Positions 25,001-34,761 of a DNA stretch of 64,000 bases are shown here, piece by piece (the stretch's first letter is position 1; every line of letters starts with the position of its first letter). The DNA is from Alisma plantago-aquatica (Eukaryota > Streptophyta > Magnoliopsida > Alismatales > Alismataceae). Under the pieces are notes generated by a model, which did no database searches, had not been told where the DNA came from, and worked only from the letters and a program-made list of their open reading frames with translations. The position numbers and the translations under genes are program-made. Location of the stretch: assembly GCA_963693085.1 (NCBI GenBank), contig OY856409.1:507709803-507773802 (forward strand), written 5' to 3'.

Positions 25001-27463
25001 CCAAGCCATCCAATTAAGGTTTGGATCATTGGATTGATCACCAAATCAGCATTGCATTGTATAACAGCTTGGTACCTTTAGACCTTCAAACACCTAACCA
25101 TACTCAACCCTAGACCTCCAAACGGTCTTCGGTGACCACCAAACGGTCTTGAGACCGTTTGGATGAGCTCCAAACGGTCTTGAGACCGTTTGGCCCATCC
25201 AACCTTTGGATTCTAGTGAAAAATCATCATGGATTGGTCTATCGAGTTGATCAACAGATCAGCACTACATTGCAATATGATTAGTACCTTTGGACCTTCA
25301 ATTGGTCAACTATACTTGACCCCAGACCTACAAACGGTCTTGGGTGGATCCCCAAACGGTCTTGAGACCGTTTGGGTGATCCCCAAATGGTCGTGAAACC
25401 GTTTGGGCTAATCAACCCAAAATCTCAACTTAACTCATTGGAATTTCAGCACTGTTTTCAATTAGGGTTTGCCTAATTGAATAGCCTTCAACTCATGATT
25501 CCTTGGGATTTAATCCATCAAACGGTCAACGCTTTGTCAACGCACTCAAACGGTCTTGAGACCGTTTGCCCAAAAAGTTCAATTAGATCAGATTGAAAAT
25601 CAGCACTTAATCCAATTAGGTTTCCCTAATTTATTAGGCTTCAACTCACGATTCCTTTGTAGTTAATCCCTCAAATTTGGAGGGTTATTAATAAACATAA
25701 TTATGAACAGGAATCCCAAATGGGCAACGCTTGGTTAACCATCTCAAAAGGTCTTGAAACCGTTTTCTCAACCAGGTCAAGTTAATCAGGTTTAAAATCA
25801 GCACATAATTCAATCCGATTTCCTAATTGATTGGCCTTCAACTCTCGATTCCTTTGGAGTTAATCCCTCAAATTTGTAGGGTTATCAGCCTACTTAATTA
25901 GGAACAAAATTCCCAAACGTTCAACGCTTGGTCAACCATCTCAAACGGTCTTGAAACCAATTTCTCCCAAATGGTTTCAAACCGTTTGCCCTTAAACGGT
26001 TTGCTGAAACCGCATAGCCAATCAAATTAAAACGATTTGGAGTAGCTATCAAAACGGTTTTTCTTGGTAATTTTCTTTGGATAAGCATCTAGGATGATGT
26101 AATCATCCCCTTCCTTCGAAAAACCAAGAACAGCAACCGTTCTTGATGGAAATTGCAGCAAGAAACAAGAGTGCATCAAATTGAAGAAATCAATCAACAA
26201 AGCATAGAGAATTGATGCAATAGGAATGTTTAAGGGTTTAAGTTATAAAACCCGCCTCCAATTGAGCTCCAAAGCTCCAAGCTCACGCCATTAATGGTGG
26301 ATGAAGCTCTTGCAACTCCCCCTAGGCTCGTCCTCAAGCTTTTGATTGCAAAAGTTGGCTAGGGTTGAAGAGGAGATCGAAATAAGAAGGAATCCATAAT
26401 TTATTTTCGATTTCCACCATGAAATCAAGGAGAACGAAGGTCAAGAGCTTACTCACAGGTTGGGGTTCGTCCTCCTGGTCCTCCCTAGCTTCCTTGGTCG
26501 GTTTCCAAGCTAAGAGAAGAAGTGGGGTCGAAATAGCCTTTCATTTGGCTAGGAAAAGGCCTTTTTATAAAAATTCAATGAAAGAGAAAATGCATTATTA
26601 AAATGCATTTAATTCCAAAATTGGTGCCGCCTCTTCCCCCTTCAAATTCTCCTCAAAATCCTTAAGTACGAGGCTATCTTCATTGCCTCTTATTCCTCTC
26701 CATTATCCATGATTTAAAGAAAATCAAACTAAGCACCTTAATGCTTATTATATTAATATCCATATGTGTGTGGGTTTTCTTTTCCTTATAATGATGGTGA
26801 GTGGAATTTCACCTACTTAGGATATTTTCGTTTCTTATCTTGGCAAAGTAACGTCCATCCTTATTCAAAATCAACCCAAAACATTTTGGTTAAAAGCCCT
26901 TCAATTATTTTTATTCATTTTTTCCCTAAATCAAATTAGGGTTTCAATTAGGCATTAATCTTGATTATTTTAATATCAAGATTCTCTCTCCTCCAACTTA
27001 ATTCAAATGAAGAACCCCTCTCATTTTATTTGCTCTACATGATGCCAAGAAACATTAGGAACTTTTTGAAGTGGTAATTTGCATGTTGAACCCTAGATTT
27101 GGGGTAAATTGCACTTTACTCCAAAACTAGGTTTTAATGCACAACATTGTCCAACAAGCTCTATCTTGGTGTCCAGGCTTGTGGAAACCATACTACTACA
27201 TCATATTCATCCTTATGATGTATCAACATCAGAGGAACATCTTATCATATGCAATTTGCAAGTTAACCCCTCAACTTGGGTAATTTGCACTTTAGTCCAA
27301 AACAAGCAATCATTGCTTTAACATTGTTCAAACAGGACCAAAATTGAAACATAAGTTCCTCATGAGCCCTAATTACTTTTCACAGGATAAGTACAAGCAT
27401 ATAATCAACTTTGTTAAGCAAAACTCCTGGGGTTAGAACATAACCCAGGTCAGGGATGTTACA
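22005..27463 (-). repeat. Giant LTR, copy 4 (5459 bp), outer 5' LTR
   Basis: The outermost LTR at the upstream end of the array in element sense. It is the most divergent copy and lacks about 46 bp present in the other three, at about 25510-25520, where an AGTTAATCCCTC...AATACC stretch is gone. Its right end GATGTTACA at 27463 is followed by unrelated single-copy-looking sequence, giving a sharp array boundary. Confidence 0.92.
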
Positions 27464-29510
27464 ATATGATACTATATATGATAATGATAAAGGTAATCTT
27501 GTCTATTATGTTTGTCTCACTCATGAGATGATGACACATACAGGATAGATGTCTAAAGAATGATGTGACTTGATGACATATGTCTTTAGGTTAAGGGCCT
27601 GAATAATGAGACCATATGCATGACAAGAGTACATACATTCTTGTTATGTCCCTAGTTGGATATTACTATATAAGAAAAATAAACAACAAAAATACATAAG
27701 ACTAGAGTGTGTGTTGACTGATGACGGAGTCTCATTACTCATGATATATAATATCAATCCAAGCACACATATATATGTTAGAGAATAGTATATCGAATAG
27801 ACCCACCTTGAGAGTGATACATGGATACCATGGAATGGTAGTCACAAGCATCTCTCATAGTGATGGTGGTTATTGTGGTTCTTAGACATGAAATCACTGC
27901 ACTCATCACATGTCATTAGGTACACTTTGACATTATCAAATGCAATCCTAAAACATGGGTTGTTACAAAGGTGATTGTTGGGTGACTTTGACACATGGGG
28001 ATAGAGTGTGAGTGATAGAGATGGGATTTGTCCCTCCTACAAGGAGAATGATATGTAGGGCCTCTTGATAAGCAATACTAAGAATTGTATGGCCATACTC
28101 ATGCCAATCAATATATGATATGTGAAATCACATGCATCTCAGACAATATGCTCTTGTTCAAGGAACATGGATTGCATGTTGAAGAGGAAGACATTCCATG
28201 CCTCGAGTTCAATCCAGATGTCAAAGACAAAGGAACTATACGATCACGGTAACACTAATCATAGATTGTAGGTTGAAGTTGTTCTCCAACTTTCTGAGAT
28301 ACTTGTGTAGCAATGATGAGTTACTAGATTCTGCTCATTGCTTGTGATGTCATAAGTTGTTATGAACATTCACTACCAATGTAAATTGGAACCTACAGGG
28401 TCACACACATAGGATAACTTTGGAAGAGGAGATTATCCATGAATGATGTTTAGATTGAGACTAAAGGTGTTTAGGTACTCAATTAAACATACAATTGACT
28501 AGCTGGACTCAGAACTATCAAGTTCAAGTGTTGTGCTAGCTGGTTAGAGTGTCAGGTTGATTGGAGACTACATTGGCAATGTCAGGACTACCAACTGACC
28601 GGTTCACCCAGGTGAGCTGATCGACTGGTGTGATCCAACCAACCAGTTCACTTGGTGAACCAAGAGGCTCATAGTCTTTCCATCCAAGGAAATAAGGATT
28701 TGCCTGGTTGGAGGAAAACTTTCACATTTCATTTGTTCTATTCTATTAGAATAAGGGTTAGTATTTGCATTAATTAGAAACAATTGAGGAAAGTCATTGC
28801 AGGTAATTCTGGGAATTGAAACAACCGGTTCACTGGGTGAACCGATCTGCTCATACTCCCAACTGAATAGTTCATTAGCGAACCAACCAGTTCTCCCGTA
28901 GTACAAACCATTCATGGAATTTTTGGATCCTTCTACTCCCAAAAAGACTAGGATAAATAGAGGAGTACAGGGGGCTTCTCAGAACACACAACTCAGAACA
29001 TCAATTGCTCTGCAAAGTTTATGTCCTCTCTAGTTCTGGTAGCCGAGAGAGCCCGAGAAAGTGCTACCCAACAAGGGAGGCACAACAAGGGAAAGACAAC
29101 TGTAGAAAAGCAGTCTGAGTTCGGGAGAGCAGATTGGTTCTAGTACACCAACAGGAGGGTTGTCTTCTTCCTGCCAGTTCTTCCATAATAGTAGGATTCC
29201 TAGGTGGTCTGTGTGGACTATCTATAGAGGTTGGAGATGTCTATCGCTCAGGAGGACATGTCAGCCATAGTCCGTGGTGGAGGCCACAGTCCATGGTGAA
29301 GACTAGGAGCTACACAGACCGTCCAAGACATGGTGTTGAAGACCGTACATGGTTGTGAGGTATTGCCATTGGGAAAGCCCTAGGACCAGGTATATCTTGC
29401 TAAAACCATCCTTCTTATTACATAGTCATTGATGTGATCTCCTGTTATGGGTTAATGGCCAGTAAAATTATTGTTTTTGCTACCTACTCTAAGGCCATAA
29501 AACCCAACAA
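27464..29510. other. Probable decayed long LTR or retroelement remnant
   Basis: About 2 kb without a credible gene. A TATA-like run (GGATAAATAGAGGAG, about 28950) is followed by an R/U5-like purine-rich stretch and ends near AAACCCAACA (29509). The next bases (TGATATTATG) could be a decayed TGGTATCAGAGC. Short palindromes built on GGTTCAC/GTGAACC recur between 28590 and 28900. I infer an old LTR, but no partner LTR is in the window. Confidence 0.35.
28590..28900. repeat. GGTTCAC/GTGAACC dyad cluster
   Basis: Perfect short dyads are CGGTTCAC-TGG-GTGAACCG (28826-28844) and GTTCAC-TTG-GTGAAC (28646-28660). Looser copies lie near 28599 and 28870. They are spaced irregularly inside the LTR-like sequence. 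Confidence 0.6.
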
Positions 29511-29699
29511 TGATATTATGATTGTGATGCACATGTTTTGATTTGGAAACTTTTTGTGAATTTCAAGTAAATGGGGGTAATTCAAATGTGAAATTTTGTG
29601 ATTCTAGGATATTAATGTTACTTGGCCATGTTTAGTTGTATGGAAAAAAGTGATACAATGAAAGAGAGGATGATAGGCTAGTAGTATTATTTGGAAGGT

Positions 29700-31000
29700 T
29701 GTTTTATTTTTTCATTGCTTGAGGACAAGAAATGTTCAATTTAGGGGTAATTTTATGAATGTAAATTCATCTCCTTTTCATTGTAGTTTATAGTTTAATT
29801 TTGTTCATTTTACGCTTCATCACTTTTTCTCTCAGTCTATGATAACTAGGATCTTATCAATTATCTTGCTCTTATGAGAATTAACACACATATTAGCTTT
29901 AGATCAGTAAAGGAGTTTGTCACTAAGATTATATTCAAGCATAGAGAAATTTTTCATCAGAGAATGACCCGTATCACATATTCTGGAAGGAAAAACTTGG
30001 CCACTAAACCTCTAGATCTCGTAATCTACATGCCCTCTCCAAAGCTTTCCTAGATGATCCTCTAGTCAGATGACCTCTCTTGTAGATTGATCGATCAAAG
30101 GGTCGCCAAAAATGCCAGAGACTCTGTTGGATTATTGACACCAAGTGATTGGGAGATCATAGGTCAAGGTCGAATGATCCACTTGATATACACTATCTCA
30201 AAAGATTTCAAGATCGGAAAACCAGCATGGTCGATCGACCAGTTGGTTGAGCTACCTTCCAAGTTAGATACTCACAGCCAATTTGGCCTCCAGTGGATTG
30301 GACGATCCCCTCATTTGATTGACCGACTAAGCATTCTCCAAAAGCCTCATCAAGAAGATTATTGGATGATCTAAGCTCTAGATTGGTAGCCCAAAAGTAC
30401 CAACAACCGCACTACCATCTAAATGATCAGACAACCAGACGCCCTGGTCGCACCATCATCACGACAATGAATGTAAAATTACACATCCGATGACTCAAGG
30501 AAGTTGAGTAATAAAAGTGGAATCCTAACCTAATCATTCTCATTCTATTCTTACTCAAGCAAGACAAAGTTTGAGAGAAAAGTGCCAGAGGAAACAATGA
30601 AGAAGGAGATCATACTAGCAATTTTCTTTGGATTTGTTGAGGCCTGAGTGGATGAAAGTAGTCAGAGACCACTGGATGCTTCTCCCTTCTCCACCAGTGA
30701 CATCACTACTCTTTCTTTTGATATGTGTTCTTTATTCGAAAAAGAACATGTACACCTTCTCGTTGGGGCATGCATATTATCTCCATTGCTCTTACTCTAC
30801 CTTCTTGTTATCAAACTTGATTTTATTCATACTTTTGAAGTATGTTGCATTCATTCACAGGATGATATTGAAATTGATCACTCTTATAGCATTTTTGATA
30901 TATCCTATGTGTAGACACCATGAAACATAGGATTAGATTATCGAATGGATGTATAGGATTATGAAAGTGGTCATGGAAGAATTTCTACATGATGAATAAA
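29700..31000 (+). other. Possible Ty3/gypsy 3' end and LTR remnant
   Basis: TTGCTTGAGGACAAG (about 29716) followed by CAATTTAGGGG (29737-29746) resembles the pre-LTR and PPT context of plant Athila/Tat-type gypsy elements, on the plus strand. Sequence after it would then be LTR. It contains a 14-bp perfect palindrome TGGTCGATCGACCA (30228-30241) and related GATCGA pieces (30089, 30303). No protein domain is visible; the 88-100-codon frames at 30628-30930 overlap each other and look like chance. Confidence 0.3.
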
Positions 31001-31249
31001 TTGTGAAATGTAGGTTACGGTACCTCAAGCCCGTGAGGAATTTCATCCCTGTGAATTCATATTCTGAAAGGAGACAATTCCACTTGGTCCTAGTTCAATC
31101 AATGATGATCTTATTGGGTTGTTAAGATTGGATAGATACATATGTTGTGGCAGTGAAATCCAGTCCCAGAGTTCTTTACCATTGAATTAAACCCTTAGTT
31201 TAATCAACATCTTCCTTGCAATCTTTAATTCATCCTTAGTTATAATTGT

Positions 31250-32443
31250 TGTAATAGTCCTAAATCACTAAGTTATGGGGAGATCATGTGGCTTATAAGA
31301 TGTGTGGTCCCTTCACCCATTGTTAATTGGTTTTGGGTTGAATACCACATTCAAATTTTGTATCAGAACGGGACCTACATGACAAGTGTGAGGACCACAC
31401 CCTACCTATAATGACAAGTGCAAGAATACAAAAGTTGCTAAACTTGAGGAGGATGTTGAAATAGTCCCATGCCATTGAGCTCTGGGTAGGTCATGTGGCT
31501 TATAATGTGTGTGTCCCCTTCACCCATTGTCAATTAGTTTTGCATTGAATATGACACATTCTAATATGGTATCAGAGCAAGTTAAAGCACACAAAAGTGG
31601 TTCCACATGAGGGGGATGTTAGAATAGTCTCATACCACTGAGATCAGGGGTGGTCCTATGACTTATAAGGTGTGTGGTCCCTTCACCCATTGATGATTCG
31701 TTGTGGGTTGAATACCACACATTCTAATACTGAGGGAGGATGTTATAATATTCACACACCTCTTAGCTGTGGGGTGATCCTAGGACTTAAATTGTGTGTG
31801 GTCCCTTCACCCATTTTCTATTGGTTTTAGGTTGAATACCACGCATTCTAATATGGCATCAGAGCAACTGTGAGGACCACATCCTATGAAAAAATAACTG
31901 CTTCAAGCACACAAAAGAGACTACACATGAGGGGGATGTTAGAATAGTCCCACACCACTGAGCTTAGGGGTGGTCTTGTGACTTATAAGGTGTGTATCCC
32001 TCCACTCATTGCCAATTGGTTTTGGGTTGAATAACACACATTCTAATATGTTAGATAAGTTAGTTTATCATTTATATGGGCCTAATTGACTTGTCCCATT
32101 AGGGTTAAGTTATGCTTTCTTGTACATGCCTCCTCTCCTATGTATAGGAGGGTAGTTTTACATCTCTCAATAATAATTATCTTTATAGACTCCATCTTAT
32201 TTTCCACATGATATCAGAGAATCAATCCTAACAAAGGGAGACAAAAAATAGCCACCGTCTATGGGAAACCGCCGTCTCTTTTTGTCTTGGGTGCACGCTA
32301 GGAATCACCCAGGCCTTCAAAGTTCTCTCGTTCTTCTTATAAATCCCACACCACTAAGCTCAGGGGTGATCATGGGACTTATAAGGTGTGTGGTTCATTC
32401 ACTCATTATCAATTGCTTTTGGGTTGAATACCACACATTCTGA
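31250..32443 (+). mobile_element. Tandem TRIM-like array with six mini-LTRs
   Basis: Six copies of a roughly 113-bp direct repeat have TGTTAGAAT...ATTCTAATA ends, nearly perfect 9-bp inverted termini. They lie at about 31250-31357, 31454-31566, 31617-31729, 31741-31853, 31937-32048 and 32338-32443 (5'-truncated). Between copies are PBS sequences: TGGTATCAGAGC (31567-31578), TGGCATCAGAGC (31854-31865) and a decayed TTGTATCAGAAC (31358-31369). GAGGGGGA polypurine tracts stand directly before the next TGTT (31609-31616 and 31929-31936). Internals are only 11 to about 100 bp. This is the architecture of TRIM elements (terminal-repeat retrotransposons in miniature), here in head-to-tail shared-LTR form. 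No coding capacity. Confidence 0.82.
32049..32208 (+). repeat. LTR a of a second small element (160 bp)
   Basis: Begins TGTTAGATAAGTTAG immediately after the end of the fifth TRIM LTR and ends TTCCACA. It is followed by TGATATCAGAGA (32209-32220), a decayed TGGTATCAGAGC-type PBS. It contains a palindromic TATA-bearing CTCCTATGTATAGGAG near 32133. Confidence 0.75.
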
Positions 32444-32444
32444 A

Positions 32445-32604
32445 TGTTAAATAAGTTAGTTTATTATGTACATGGGCCTAACTGACTTGGCCAATTAGGG
32501 TTAAATTATGCTTCCTTGTACTTGGCTCCTCTCCTATATATAGGAGGAGAGTTTGTCATCTCTCAATAATAATTATCTTTCTAGCCTCCATCTTATTTTC
32601 TACA
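32445..32604 (+). repeat. LTR b of the second small element (160 bp)
   Basis: Same sequence family and length as LTR a, with CTCCTATATATAGGAG (about 32530) as the likely TATA region. It is followed by TAGTATCAGAGA (32605-32616), a decayed PBS. It stands right after the sixth TRIM LTR, so the pair (TRIM LTR + this LTR + about 130 bp) is a tandem duplication of 31937-32335. Confidence 0.78.
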
Positions 32605-34537
32605 TAGTATCAGAGAATCGATCCTAACCAAGGGAGACAAAACAATAGTCACCGCCTGTAGGAGGTTGTCATCTCTTTTTGGCTTGGATTCCTGCCAGAC
32701 ATCACCCTGTCTTCCATGATTGTCTCATTTCTTCTTCCTTTATCATAAAAGTCCAATCATTTTTTCTAGCACTCTCCATCCTGACCATCATTTACATGTA
32801 TCTACCTCATCCAAATATTATATATCTAGTTGTATTCTCCCCCACATATCCCAAACACTATAATCATCTCCACGGGTTACAAATTCTCCCTGAAAACTGA
32901 AGTGTGATCTACATCCATCATCTCATTGTATCCTCAAGACTCAGCCCATTTGTTTCATTAACCATGCACATAGACAACACCCTATCATCACTTGATAGGC
33001 GCTATACCATCATCACGATGATTCCTCAAGGGTCGCTTTGTGAGAAACAACATCCACGTGCATCATTGCAGATCCCTCATGCATCTTTTCCATTGGGGAT
33101 GTTATTTCATTATAAATATATGGGATTAACAAAGAAAGATTTCTCCCCTCTCCCTTCCATGCCTGTGATTGAGGCCAAACACCCGGGAGGGTGGTAAATC
33201 AAGGCAGCAACTGAGATTCGAAACCGGGTCCCTTTGTTAGGTATTTCAATACAGATATATGAATGTGAGAACATCATCCTTACAGATCTATCAATATGAT
33301 TTCACATGTTGGTCCCACATGCATTTTAATGGAAATCACTAAGGCAATGGACATGATTGTCCTTATAGGTAAAGTGCTCTCATTCATTATATGAGCAACA
33401 ACTAAGTCATTGGCGTTTCTCCTTTGACCAGCTTTTGACCGGCCTAACAAAATTTCCCCCTAATAAAGAACTTTCTAGAATTAATGTTGTCAAAGAAAGA
33501 CACTGGGAAAGACTTTGATCAACATTTGACGGGAAAATACTTGATCTTCTTTTTTATTTATTTGGAAAACAAAAAGATCACGCACTAGTTTATAAAGTAA
33601 AAAATAAAAAGAGAAGGGGAAAAGAATTAATTTCCCCCCTATTATTCATATTATGATAGTGCTTTGTTTTTTCTATCGAGTTCCATTCAGGTAGTTCTAC
33701 TCCTCATTCTACTGAGTTTCCATTCTAGTAGCATTTCTATTTTGTTCTTTGTATCATGCTATATTTAGGTACCTTTATTTGTGTACATATTTTATATATT
33801 CATCCCTCTATAAATGTTTATGATTTCCACCCCAACCACTCTCATGCCCATTTTTCATAGTTGGAGTGAGGGGGAGAATAGAAGAAGATGAGAAGAAGAG
33901 AGAATATGAGATAAGATGAATAGAAGAAGTCAAATCATCCAACCATGTTGTCTAGTTTATGCATATTCATTTGTGTTTTTTATACCAACTATTGTGCATA
34001 TTCATACATTAGTGCATCTCAAGCACATGCTCACATGCTATGACGTAATATTGCTATAGCAGTGCTCTTATCCCAACTATTGCACATTGTTCTAGTGTTG
34101 GTGCTTCTTATGTGGAAATAATTTGACAAAAATGGTGAAACAAATGACTTTCGTATATGTCCTCCACCATATAAATTACTCCACTTGCTCGTCAAAGATT
34201 CATAATTTATTTTTAGTTGTTACGATGAGTCTGGAGATCTAAAAGAAAACTTGTGATTATTTCTAGAAGTCTGGAGATTTCTCAATTTAGAGGGAGTCCA
34301 TGCTACTATTAATGCTTATGCATTGAGATTATCTTCACTAAGAGGAGAAGACTTAATTACTACTACATGATATCTTCTTCAGGAAGAGTGTTAGAATGCT
34401 TCAATTATTACTTTACATGATTTTGGGGGGAGATTACTTTTGTTAAGGGGAGATCAATTATTTTGTTTGGCCATTATATATTTTTCATATATTAACAAGT
34501 TGGACATATGTTTCACCCATGCTCCATCTTAAGGGGT

Positions 34538-34761
34538 TGTTAGATAAGTTAGTTTATTATGTACATGGGCCTAATTGACTTGGCACATTAGTATTAAGTT
34601 ATACTTCCCTGTACTTTATTATGTACATGGGCCTAATTGACTTGTCCCATTAGGATTAAGTTATGCTTCCTTGTACTTGCCTCCACTCCTATATATAGGA
34701 GGGGATTTTACCATCTCTTAATAACAATTACCTTTCTATCTTTCTTCTTTTTTTTTTTACA
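34538..34761 (+). repeat. LTR c, with internal 62-bp tandem duplication
   Basis: Starts TGTTAGATAAGTTAG like LTRs a and b and keeps the CTCCTATATATAGGAG TATA palindrome (about 34686). It is longer than a and b because a segment beginning TTTATTATGTACATGGG occurs twice in a row (34552-34613 and 34614-34675). Confidence 0.78.

Larger units (their letters stand above)
1..27463 (-). mobile_element. Tandem array of a gag-only giant-LTR retrotransposon
   Basis: A 6.97-kb unit repeats head to tail: equivalent points lie 6973, 6970 and 6973 bp apart. Reading on the minus strand, each unit is a 5.5-kb LTR, a PBS, a gag-like frame, a polypurine tract, then the next LTR. Four LTRs are complete (1089-6593, 8062-13563, 15032-20536, 22005-27463). 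Three internal domains are complete, each 1468 bp, and a fourth runs off the left edge of the window. LTRs begin TGTAACATCC and end GTGTCGTGACA (one copy GTGTCATGACA) in element sense. No protease, RT or integrase is present. The initiator-Met PBS and the gag style suggest a chromovirus (Tekay/Del-like) ancestor; this lineage call is inference. The single right flank is ATATG (27464-27468), a candidate target duplication whose partner lies outside the window. Confidence 0.93.
32445..34761 (+). mobile_element. Non-autonomous LTR element without pol (2.3 kb)
   Basis: LTR b (32445-32604) and LTR c (34538-34761) are direct repeats enclosing a 1.9-kb internal region. The PBS follows LTR b, and an AAGGGG tract (34531-34536) precedes LTR c. 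The interior has no gag or pol signature; its longest frames (97 and 73 codons at 32904-33197 and 32679-32900) match nothing I recognise. Matching flanking duplications are not evident, consistent with LTR recombination at this locus. Confidence 0.7.

Noticed and set aside
29134..29358. 74-codon plus-strand ORF in a relatively GC-rich patch
   Set aside because: It lies in an R/U5-like part of a probable LTR remnant, with no domain and no splice context.
30628..30930. Two overlapping hydrophobic ORFs (100 and 88 codons)
   Set aside because: They overlap in different frames of T-rich DNA, which gives Leu/Phe/Ile-rich chance peptides; no signal or family motif supports a membrane protein.
31567..31578. 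tRNA gene fragment (TGGTATCAGAGC)
   Set aside because: It is the complement of a tRNA 3' end used as a primer-binding site; no tRNA cloverleaf surrounds it.
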